Source of the DNA: Coptodactyla brooksi
Taxonomy: Eukaryota; Arthropoda; Insecta; Coleoptera; Scarabaeidae
Reading direction: 5' to 3'
DNA: 23,960 bases
Assembly (NCBI GenBank): GCA_033557675.1
Contig: JAWQRM010000340.1
Coordinates: forward strand, 1-23,960
Below are positions 8,185-20,100 of this stretch, in pieces (within the stretch, counting starts at the first letter, position 1; every line of letters begins with the position of its first letter). The notes beneath the pieces are model-generated. The model worked only from the letters and a program-made list of their open reading frames with translations. It ran no database searches and had not been told where the DNA came from. Position numbers and translations under genes: made by a program.

Positions 8185-11100
8185 CTATTTACCTGTTGAT
8201 GCAAATGGGGAAAAAAGCAATACGTAATTAGAAAGAAAGTAATAAAAATACCAACACTCCTTATATTAGAACAGGAACATTTTTTTTTAACCACAAGAGC
8301 TTCTACAATTATCAGTACCAAAGACATTTGGACATATATTTGGTCACCATAGGTAATTTATGGATACAGGTTAGCTATGTAGTAGGGCGACATTGTTATT
8401 TAATGCATAAACTAGTTTAATAATAATGTTCAACCTAAAAAAATACAATTCTTCACAATCATTGGTATGATTTTACTCTCTTTTGTTTTCATCTATAAGG
8501 TTTGATAAAAAATTTCTGGAATACAATTTTTTGTGTGGGTTTTAAGTCCTTCAGCGATTCTGCCTTTATCTGCTCAATGTTGGCAGAATATCGTCCTTTC
8601 ACGGTTTTTTCATCTTTGAAAATAGGAAGAAGCAACAGGAAGATATCACAACGATGTTGTTACTGTGTTGTTTTGATCAATTTAGATAAGCTTTTTTTGA
8701 CTTGGCTCTTCAGGAAGTTTCCATTGGAAGTTAACTTCAACATCCTATCTGTACACCGATGTTTGAACAGTTATGACCCATTTGAGCCATTTTGGGTTAT
8801 TGTTGCATTCATTCAGCAACTCCTGAACAATATCCATTTAGAACTGCTGTTGGTCGCATTTCAGCAATCTCGGAACAAACTTTGCTGCCACGTCTCATGC
8901 CTAAAATATTCGAAAAAATTGCTTGACGATAGCCAAGCAATTCATTTTCATCATTTTCCTAACTTTTTCGATATTGTCATTTGTCTTCACAGACCTCTTA
9001 GAAATGTTTGAACCACTTGTAAACACCAGTTTTATTCATAAGAGAATCAGTAGTATTTATTAAATTTAATGCAAATTTTTTGTTCCACTTTTTCCATAAG
9101 TAAAAAATGCCAGGTCCACCAAAATTTTAAAAAATGTGACGTATTTTTTCTATCAAACCTTGGAACATTTTTTATTACTTTAGTTATGAATGTTACTACA
9201 ACACTACTTTTCCTGGTATTCTAATAAATATTAAATCTAATAAATATCTTTTCAAAAATGTAAACCAGTATTACTACACTCATTCCTACCGCTAGTTGTT
9301 AGTATTATAGCTACGACATGTTTATGTGACTATTATTACAATTTTTGTATTGATTGACATTCTTGCTTCGTCTTAATATAATGGAGTTGAGTTCTTCAAC
9401 TTTACCTCATTATCAAGTGAATTTACTTGATAATGACGTAAAGTTGAAATGTGTCGTGAATAACAAAAAACTAATTGTTCACTAGAACAGAATGAAAACT
9501 CACCATCATATTATTAGAATGTTAATTACTGTTTTTACAAGTTATTAATATTGCTGTTACCATATTATATTATTAGTTTAATAAATCTATCGAGTCAGAA
9601 CACCAAGCGCCACCTGCATTAGATCAATAAAAGTTCTACCCCTAGATGTTGTGACTGGTGACTCACAAGGGGACGCCAGGGTATACCCGTCGCCGAATTT
9701 AATAAAATTTTGTGGAGTTGTAGATACTCATAAGACAAGTATTTATGCAAATTATTAGAATGTAATGCTCTTTTGTTTTTGAGAAAATAGTGTTTAAAAT
9801 TTCATGGCTTGGCTCATCTGTAGTTCTTTTTTCTTGTTTAGCAGATGACGGAGTAGAGCAGTCGTAGCACTTTTGGCTTTAGGGTGCTAGCAATCTTAAT
9901 GCTACCCAGCTACTAAGATTGCTGGGTCGATCCTGCATGCCGGCAATTTTTTTTTTTTTTTTTTAGTTATTCTTTACCTACCTTAATCACAAATGAATAT
10001 TATTTTAATAATATAATAGTACTTTAATATATATCTGTTTGGTCAGTATTGATAACCATATTGATATCAAATTTCGGTAGAATTTCTCAAATTTGCATTC
10101 GGAATTCTTCTGCAGATTTTAAAATTTCACAAAAGAAATCACTTTAATCTTGTACTCTATTGGAATGTAGTTGGCTTCACGTGGCTTCTTTTCCGCTGGC
10201 TCGAACTCGTCCGAGTCAGAGGATTTCACTTCTTCAAAAAGTTGTTCCTCGTCGGATTCATCTCTTTGAATAAGTTCATCATCAATGATCAACTTCTTTT
10301 CGTTAATCATATAAACGACATTTTCAAACATTTCGGTACCTATAAGCATCGATTCCTTTGAAATCGTTTCAGGTGTTTCTAAACCAACAAAATTATTTTC
10401 TTGAAAAAGATAATCTAAGTAAGCCAAAGTACCTTTCAATTGCAACTTCGACTTATCACTCTCATTCGAATTATCAGAATTTTTACAATCACTTTTCGAT
10501 TCCATAACGATTTCAAATTTTTCGTTTTACATCAGATGTATTTCCTTCGACAGGTAGACACTGACTAACAATCAGTGAACATAATGCTGTCTAGGACATT
10601 AGGGTCAGGAAACAGATGCTTGTATTGTATTATACCATTCCTATACTTTATACCTGTTCTGTCACATACAAAAGAATAGGTTTCCTGCAGAGAGTTACTA
10701 GTGTATTATTGACTAGCCCTTTTAGAAATATTTCAAAATGTATATAAAACTTCAAATAAGTTGTTTCCTATTTTCGCTAAACTTTTATTTTCTTCACTGG
10801 TTACTTGTGTGGTAACCAGGTAACCAGTGATTAACTTATTACAAAGCCAAAGGTTCTATATCCACAATTCGGTTTTATTTTCTTTTGTAACATTACACGT
10901 TATTTTATAAATTATTGATTGAATGTTGTTATTAAGTAAAGAATAAAGAAACAAAAATGAAATTGCCGGGACGAAGGATCGATCCAGCAATTTTGCACTC
11001 TCTAGCCAAAAGCGCTACCACTGCTCTACTGTGCCGTTTTTCAAACAAAAGAAAAGAACTACACATGAGCCAAACCAAACACTGCCTCTGTTAGTACTCA

Positions 11101-14100
11101 GAATAATGATTTACTCAATCATAATGATAAACCCCATATTAGATATAGCATTTTAACTTACTTGTTACAGGTGCTGCAGTCTTGTTATCTTGACTGTTTC
11201 CGGAGGACTGTACGTTGTTTTTGTTCGAATTTTGCTGGCCTGGTTGTTTGATATTTTGTTGTTGATCCCTTCGTTGTGGTCCGTTATTTCTGTTGTTGTA
11301 GCCGCGATAGCAGCCACGGTAACTCATTCCCCTATAACCACCTCTACCACGGTAACTGTAAATGATGATTTATCATACAGTAATTTATACATGTTGTACT
11401 TTTATGGGATAATCAGAGTAATCAATATATAAAGTTCTTACCCTCCGCGTCTCGTTGACGAGACACCAAACGTTTCCGAGTTCAACTTCCTTTCAATTCT
11501 CCAGTCGGTGCGCTGCGAACGTCCTTTGGACCTCTCAACAGCTTCACAAGAAATATTATCGAAGAAAGATTTGCTCTTGTCATAGAAGACTTCATGTTCC
11601 TCCTCTTGTTCGCCCTCGCCGGCCCCTGTTTCATTGCCAGAGTCATCTTTCTTATCACTGTCACCATTCATTTCAGGCTTACCGTCATCCAGCTTCACCT
11701 GGGGCGCAAAAAAGAATAGGAGAAAAGAGACATTTCTACATTAATCATGACTGAGCACGGTTACAAACACTAACAAAATGCACTTTCCTATACAAACCTT
11801 AGTTAACTGACTTCGCAGCTCCTCAAACTCCGTATTCGCCTGTTCAAAATCGTAATCATTCTCAAACTTTAGTGTGTTTTTCGGTCTTCCTCCGTGCTGA
11901 TTCAACGGACCGCCTTGAGGTGGTTTATAGCCACCACGAGACCGTCCCCTCTGTCGCATATTCCCACGTGGTGCACCCCAACCTTGGCGTTGTGTGCGGT
12001 TTTGTTGGTTTTGAGGCTGGTGTTGTTGTCTGGTTGTGTTGCGATTCTGGTAATCCTACAATATAAATTAATTTAATTTAATATTTAATGCATCAAAATA
12101 TTTTATACATAAACTATTCATAAACGCAACAAAGTTTCTGTCGTCATTTATCATAATAATGTCATACGAAAATTAACAAAATAAAAAAAGCAACTAATGT
12201 ACTTAAGTTAAGCAAGTACATTATGCTCAACACATGTTTCGCTGCCCAAGATAGCATCATCAGGAGTGATGCTAACTTGTCGTGTTGTTCTTGTTAAACG
12301 ATAACTTTCTTTTAAACTCTTAAAAATGGACTTAATAATAGGATTGTTGTCTTTTAACAGTATAAAAGTTCAAAATATGTTAAGCTTATGCACAATTAAT
12401 TAAATAGTATGTTGAAGATATTGTATTGCACAATTTTCTTTTCTAAGTTTTGTGAAGCAGCATAAAAATCAGTTTAAATAATCCAAAACTGATACAAGAA
12501 ATTTTAAAAGAAGCTCTAATCTAATACATTCACTTATACAAATAAGAAAATCACATAACACTCACTTGACTTTCACCTCGTGAATCTCTATTATCCCTTT
12601 GATTAGTAGCACGTTGACTATTGGGCGGTTGTATGGGTTTAACTGTCTTCTTGTCGTCTTTCTTGCCACCAGCTTGGGTACCCTGATCTGCAGTTGGGGA
12701 TTTTCTTGAACCTAAACTGGCCGGTGTTGTGCTTCTTGATCCACCGCTGATCAAGTCTAGAACACGTGCTAAACAAATTGAGATGGTTTGCAAATAAACA
12801 GAACTATAACAGCCTTCATTCGACAAAGCAGAGGCACTACAGGTCACAACTTTAATAACTACAAAAAAATATAAGTTACAATGCATTACGTTTAAAACCT
12901 TTTTATTAAATACTTTAAGCATTCTATTTAATTTTTAGCTGCATTAATTTGCTGAAACGAGGAAGAGAACTAAACACTGAAAGTTAATTATGGCAGTTCT
13001 TTTGCAACTATTGGAGGTACATGCACAAAGGGCAACAAACCAAAGGGAATGGCATAAAAGGAATAGGGATTGCGCTACCTTTTATTTCGTGGTATTTTAT
13101 TACCTTAAAAACTAATAAGCAATAGTTTATTTGTTACTTAAGAACCGAAAAATAAAATCTTCTATTCTAAAATCTAATCTTACTTCCCTAAAAATGCTTT
13201 TAAGACGATTTTTCGCCCTCTATAACTTGTTTTATTCTTGAGATCTACATTATATTCCTACAACATTCGATTTGTTTATGTGCAACTTTAATTCTTTGCA
13301 GTCGGGGACTTAATAAACAATTTGACCGCAAAAGGGTAAATTGACGGCCTGAGTGAGATTTTTTTTCTCTAATCGACAATAGGAAAAGATTGAAAAACAC
13401 TGGTTAAAATAATGTTATCAACGCTAAATATTCACTGCTGCAACACTTGTTCTTTACAAACATATTATAATTAACTTTTAATCAAGGAAAAAATTCACAC
13501 TGACAATTTGAAAAGTCCAAGAGGCTGAATCAAGATTTTAAAAATATGATGCAGCTAACTCATGAATAAAAATTTAGAGAAATATATTGTGTATCGTCAA
13601 AAAGTGACTATATAAATATTTCTTGTATTTGAAACACCAAAGAAGATATTGAAGAATAGCACACCGTCCCATCTTATGTTGTTAGAATTTGAAACATTAT
13701 ACTGGCTAACAGCGGAAAAATAAAGGAAAATAAAGAAATATGTTCTGTAGTCCTTTTAGCTGCTATATTCAGTGCAGCGTTTTATATTTTAACAAGTATA
13801 ACTGGTGCTTATAGCTAAGTTATAAAGTTAATCAAGCACGATTATTATACTAAGCTTTAATTTTGTATTAAGATTAAGTTATGGCATTTTATAGGCATCT
13901 TATATTCTATAAAAATCTATATTATTGTATTACTGGTGATATTATTTCTAGTTAGTAAATATGCTTAAAAACTTCAATTAATCAAAACCTTTTAGAAGCA
14001 ATTACCCAAATTCTACCTTACTTTATTTTTCACATTTTCAAAAGCAAACTATTCCAAACAAAGCTAGCAAAATCTACAAGCAAAGCGTCAAAAGGCAAGC

Positions 14101-17100
14101 ACTGATAGAAGTGTAACTTTACCGTGATCGTTGGGCCGTGGTGGTTCGACAGCGGGAGATAGGTCTGCGGAAGGGGCTGGTCCTGACATAATTAACTCAC
14201 TTGGTTTACCAACAGGCATACGTGGATCTCTCACGATACCCATGTTGGGTGCTAAATTAGTACCAAGTCCCATACCATAGGTGTTGAGTTGTGTCAACTG
14301 CTGGCCCATCGTGCCCAGGACTGGGTGTTGGAAGCCCTGCGGCTGGAAAGTTTGCTGACTGAGCGATGGCGGAACCGACAATTGCATGATCGCTGGATCA
14401 TTTGGAAGCGTCGAAACATTGTTGACGACCCTGATGTCTTTTATGTCGGAGCCCCTAAAGAGGATGTAATCGTACACCTGGTTTTGAGGGGCTACTGGAT
14501 ATGGTGCTTCCCGGTCTTCTGTGCCAAAGGATCTTACTAAAAAGAAAAAATTATATGGATATCAAAACAATCATAACAATAATCAAGAAACGCTAATGTG
14601 CACAAAAAAGGTGGCACAATTTCACCACAAATCTGGCACAACTTCACCTCGTTTGACGGCATGTATGATAAATATTAAGACATATAAAATGTAACAGAAC
14701 TTTTTGATTTTTAAAGCATTTAACATATGTTTCCTGAACGGAGCCTTTCGATTGTTAATGGTTAAACCAACAAACCAAATATTATTCAATAAGTAGTTAA
14801 AAGCAATCAATCAGAAATATAATAGTTTTTTTTTTTAGTTTTTGAATGTACGATGTAAACATCCTTATTATCAATTAAAAAGGAATTATCAATGCATAGT
14901 GGGGAGTTCAAGCAATATTACTTATTTCAAATGTTTTTCAACCTCAAAACAAACCTAAAAAAGTATTGTGAAGTAACATTTGTTGTGAACCTTTCCAAAT
15001 TACTTTTGCATGATATAAATATGTCAAGTATTGCAGGGTATGCATAATTTAGACATCAAATTACTTCTTTTTTAGGTCAAGTGTTTAAGAACTATTTCTT
15101 TAATAATTTTTTTTACCATAATTGTTTAGAATGTCCTTTGCGTCCTAAAATACGCAATATTTAGTGAAGGATTGTTTATTAATATTTTACAGGCGATGAG
15201 TGACAATTTCGTTACTCGTCTACACTCTATAGAATAACATTGTTGTAAATTTTAGATTTGAGATAACCCAAAAGGAAAAAATTGATTGGGAAATTCTTCT
15301 ATCTCTAAATCTTGCTATTCGATGACTTGGAAATGTTTCATTAAGAAAACATGTTACTCCCCTGTAATCTGTCTTCTCCATACAAAGTTACACATCAACA
15401 TTCAAAATCTGTAATCATGGTATAACATGATCCCAGAGAAGTTTAAAATAACATATTTGAATTCAAATTTCCATCAATAAAGAATGGGCCAATAAGGACA
15501 ATGTCAATTATTCCAATCCACATATTACTTCTTTTAGTATATTGGGTGTGGGTTAGATTTTGTACATGACCTCTAGGAGAAGCAAAGAAATTGGATAAGC
15601 AGAATTAAAGTATTCGATACAAACTAATACTTTTGGGCGTTTACTAAGCCATTCAAAGAAAATGATCTTCATCTGTAAAAACTATTCATTATAAAATGTC
15701 ACATTTCCCGTCTTCATTTTCATTTTATAAATTAAATAAAGCCTTACAAAAATCTGTTGTAAAGCTGCTAGAGATTGAAAAATACTTAAGGCCTATATTT
15801 AAGTTTTTCTGTGAACATTTTCTAACGTTCAAAATGAATATTTCTTGACTGAAACATTTTAGAAACGTTTTAGAAACACGATTAGAAACGTAATGCATAA
15901 CGTAAAATTTTATAATTTTAGAACAATTTAAGAACAATGTCGTTTTAAACATCTGATTTGAGAAATATGTTTAATTACTTCTTGGTTTTTAAGACAACCC
16001 TTTTTGTTTCAAGGAATACTTTTTATGTATTAGTATGTATCAAGTACAATTTGCTTTATTTTTGATAAATCAATACAAACTTTATGTTAATGTTATATTA
16101 AATTAAATACTTAATTACAATACTTAATCCCACCAATGGGAAACTGAGGGTAGAAGCAACATCCCCACCTACATAACTAGAGGTATCATTGGTGTCTCAT
16201 TTACTCTCAAGTTCTATCATTTTTCCACTCACGATACCGAGTCCAATAAGGCTAATAGTCGCTCATCGCTTATCTGTATAATACTGAAGTAAGGTGTTAT
16301 TAATAAATGATTAGTATATCATTTAGAGCTTAGATTTAGCACATCTAAGCTCGCCAAATAATGTTATGCCTCTTAGAGATTGTTTTTCAATCACTGCCAA
16401 GTAGAACATAATTCATAATATATAAGGTACCTATTGCATCAATTACTTGTTTATATGTTGTGCTTCGTACTGAAGGATACATAGATTACACAAAAATTAA
16501 ATAAATCAACAAAGGCTACTATGAAATAATATTTGTATCGTAATATTATTTGTTTCAAGGACAAAGATTTACTATAAACCACATCGAAAATATATTGTCG
16601 GTTGCAGTTGTTAAGGATAAATTGACGTTGTAAAATCACTAAATAATTTGACATAAATTATCAAACATTTTTTACTGCTTATCAATATATGAATTTTTTT
16701 GTATTTTACACAAGAAATATTTGTATACCGTTTAAAGAAGTTTATTAACATTTATTGGCAGAAATAACTGCCGAATATGCATACAGGGTGACCAAACGAA
16801 AATTTGCCACCCTTATAACTCAATAAGCACAAGGTTAAAGTTTATTTTGAAGGGGACTGATTTACGAGTAAAAACTATTAACGCAATTTCATCCCTGTAG
16901 GGGGCGCAACAACCATCCTAAAATTTGACACCTTATTGAATCTTTTTTATTTATTTGTGAATATCCCAAACTACAATTTCAATAGTTTTATTTCAAACTG
17001 GACGATTTATTCTTTTGTGTTTTTTGTTAACTTTAGAGCCAGTAATTTGAAATGTATGCATTAAATATTGAACATATTCGTGGCATACACTTTTATCTGG

Positions 17101-20100
17101 ATGCTTTTATTGAAAATGCTTGCTGTAATCCTTGCACATTCATCATTTCGGTAATAATTCTTTCTTTTATAGAATAAATCATTTTTATAAACATCACTCA
17201 AAAAATTGTAGCATTTATAAATGAATACAAATCTGAAGTACAAGTGAATGTAAGCTTTCATGGAATAAATTTTCGTTGGGGCAACCTGTATATTAAAATA
17301 TAAAACATTGCATTGTACATAGGATTACAATGACGCCCGGACGGTTTAACATATTTTACTTTCATTTTCTTGCTGCAAAATTACTCTATCGGTTAAGAAG
17401 CAGCAGTTACAGTTGCTGTTCAACATATACAGCAGCACTTTTCCAAACCAGCAAAACCTTTTTGGTTGAAAGTATGCTATTCATCAACCACACACACGTC
17501 CATATAATTCTAAATTTCTTCTAGTCACTAGATAGCATGTTATTTTGTCAATACTAAATTCTTGTTCACTATGAGCTATTGAAATCTGTTGTGCAATATT
17601 TTATTTGTGATGCTTTCATAACCTTTTAATTTTTCTTGTTAATTCAAGCACTTTGCCTCTTCCTTTTCCTTTTCTTTCCTTGTCTTGTTGGTAAAATTTG
17701 AAGAAAACATTTCCTCATGGCTTGTCAGTTTAGAAGTCATTATAAGTCCTTCGAAGCATTGCTCAAGACGTTTGAATCGTGGAGACAGCACAGAATCCCA
17801 AGCTTGGCTAACCCAGTACACATCTTCAGAATAATTTTTTACAAACAACTGGTAAGATCTTAATTTTTTATGTATATTCCAACAGGTGTTTAAGGTATAA
17901 CTGCTTATAATTTTTCTTTATATTTTTAAGAAGACCTTGATCCATCGGTTGCATTATGTTGCTTGCGCTCAGAGGTAAAAACTGCATTTTTTGCAAATGT
18001 AAAAACATTTGCAATATTGTTTTGATGGGAGATGCTTTCTTTTTAAAAATTTATTTACCGATGGAACAAATTCTTCTTTAAGCCAGTTGGTAAATAAGTT
18101 TACATATATCCATGCGCTTTATTGACTCTTGCATTAAACTGGCGGGGCTTTTAGGTGAGATGCCCTTTAGAGCTCAAGGATGTGCAAACTTTCCAATCAC
18201 CATCAGTGGTATTTTGTGTTTGCTGAATGCATTGGCACATGTCATTTTGGTCGACCTTTCCTTTCTTTGCTTATGCCCATAAGCGGATTTTTCTTTTTGG
18301 GATGCCAATGTTTAAAAGAAGTAGTTTATAATTTAAACCACTTTCGTTGCAGTTATAAAATTAATCCCATGTGTACCCAGTTTTGACTAATTTGACTAGC
18401 TATGTAGGGTGTTACTGAATGACTTTTTAAAAATTTGGGAGATTATAGCTGATGAAATTGTGTTTCAATAAGGAATCTATAGCCGCACATGTGAAATAAA
18501 GCTTCAACAGTACTATGAACTTTATACGCATTCGGTATGATAAATGGTACACCAGACTGTAGTTTGGAAAACTTTATTGACAAAACACACAAGTGGCTTC
18601 ACCACTTAAAGTAAATGTTCAATGTGACAGCCACCAACTTCGTTACATAATGTGCAACGACGAACCATGTTGTATCTGATTCTCTGTAACATTGCACGCT
18701 CCCCTCTTATGGTATCAAATGCTGTAAAGATGCGCTCAATCAGCTCTGGTAATGTTCCTACTGGTGTTGAGTGTACAATGGACTTTACATAACCCCATAG
18801 GAAAAAGTCAAGAGGGGCGAGGCCAGGGGAGCACTAGGAGCATTACTTGAGCTGATTGAGAGCATCTTTACAGCGCTCGATGCCATAAGAGGGGAGTGTG
18901 TAATGTTACAGAGAATCAGACACAACGTGGTTCGTCGTTGCATATTATGTAACGAAGTTGGTGGTCATCACATTGAACATTTACCCTAATTGTAAGTAGT
19001 GGAGCCACTTGTCTGTTTTGTCAATAAAGTTTTGAAAACTACAGTCTGGTGTTTCATTTATCCTACTGAATGTGTAGAAAGTTCATAGTGCTGTCAAAAC
19101 TTTATTTGACATGTGCGGCTGTAGGTCCCTTATTGAAACATGTTCACAATTTCATCCGCTACAATCTCACAAATTTTTAGAAAGTCATTCAGTAACACTC
19201 TGTATAGTTTCTATTCTCATGGCTTTTAATTTGTCTTTAATAGGTATAACAATTCTTTTTTGTTTGGTTTGCTCCATCACAATAACGCATTACTTGTAAA
19301 TGATGGATACTTCAAACAAATAACACAAACAAAATGAAGCACAAGTGACACAGGGATTTCAATGTATGTCGATATGATTGATCGGCCATTCTGATCAATC
19401 ATATCGACATCGGAAATTTCATTTTTTTTTGTTCATTTGTTGCTGAAAATGAAAGGCACTTTTCTTAGAGAGTATGAATATTTTATGTAATTACTACACC
19501 ATTTTGGTCCAACACCTTTTGCCATTTTTCTGGCAGTAGCATGATTCCACACTCATAAAATTTTTGATCGTTGCTGGCAAAAAACTGATCCAAGTCATTT
19601 TTCAATGCTTCATTTGAAGTAAAGGTTTTGCTGTCCAAACAAAATTGTAGAGACCGAAACAAGTAATAATCGGAAGGAGCCAGGTCTGGAGAGTACGATA
19701 GTTATGGTACTACATCCCATCCAAGCTGTAAAAGCTTTTGGCGAGTTACCATACTGGTACACAGTCTCGCATTATCTTGGTGGAACATTATACCTTTTTT
19801 ATTGATCAATTCTGGCCTTTTCTATTTGAGTGAATCACGCAATTTGTCCAGTTGATGACAGTGCGCTTTAGAATTGATCATGGTATTGTCCCAAAAATTT
19901 TGAAAACAGCTCTCAAAAATTTTACAAACTTGCAAAAAAATTTGCAGTTTTACAAAAAAAATTGCAGACCAGTTTTGATCCTAGCATTCTGTCACTATAT
20001 CTTCTCCATACACATTGACTAATTCTTTTCTCGCTTGAATGGTATTTTTACCTGTTTTGTAATAAAAAAGCAAAATATGCCAAAAATGCTGTTTTTAATC

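Larger units (their letters stand above)
18405..19202. mobile_element. Foldback: two opposed 3' ends of a Tc1/mariner-superfamily transposon
   Basis: The left arm 18405..18766 and right arm 18833..19202 are near-identical reverse complements (about 360-370 bp) around a spacer of about 66 bp. Each arm is the 3' end of a transposase gene plus its terminal sequence: HIEHL-stop, a conserved noncoding tail, and an outer terminus GGGTGTTACTGAATGACTTT with a flanking TA at 19203..19204 (the right terminus is CAGAGTG; the left is slightly altered). The element consists of two 5'-truncated copies head to head, in trailer hitch intron 1. Confidence 0.5.

Noticed and set aside
8502..9011. Long plus-strand open frame of 169 codons
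   Set aside because: The opposite strand carries ordered mariner transposase blocks; this frame is its mirror and has no family signal.
10965..11034. Functional tRNA gene
   Set aside because: A and B boxes are present, but the acceptor ends do not pair and no cloverleaf forms; a tRNA-derived repeat explains it better.
11190..12076. Plus-strand open frames across trailer hitch exons 4-6
   Set aside because: They are mirrors of the RGG- and Gln-rich coding exons on the minus strand.
15859..15892. Tandem TTAGAAACG repeat as a satellite or binding array
   Set aside because: There are only three imperfect copies with uneven spacing in AT-rich intron.
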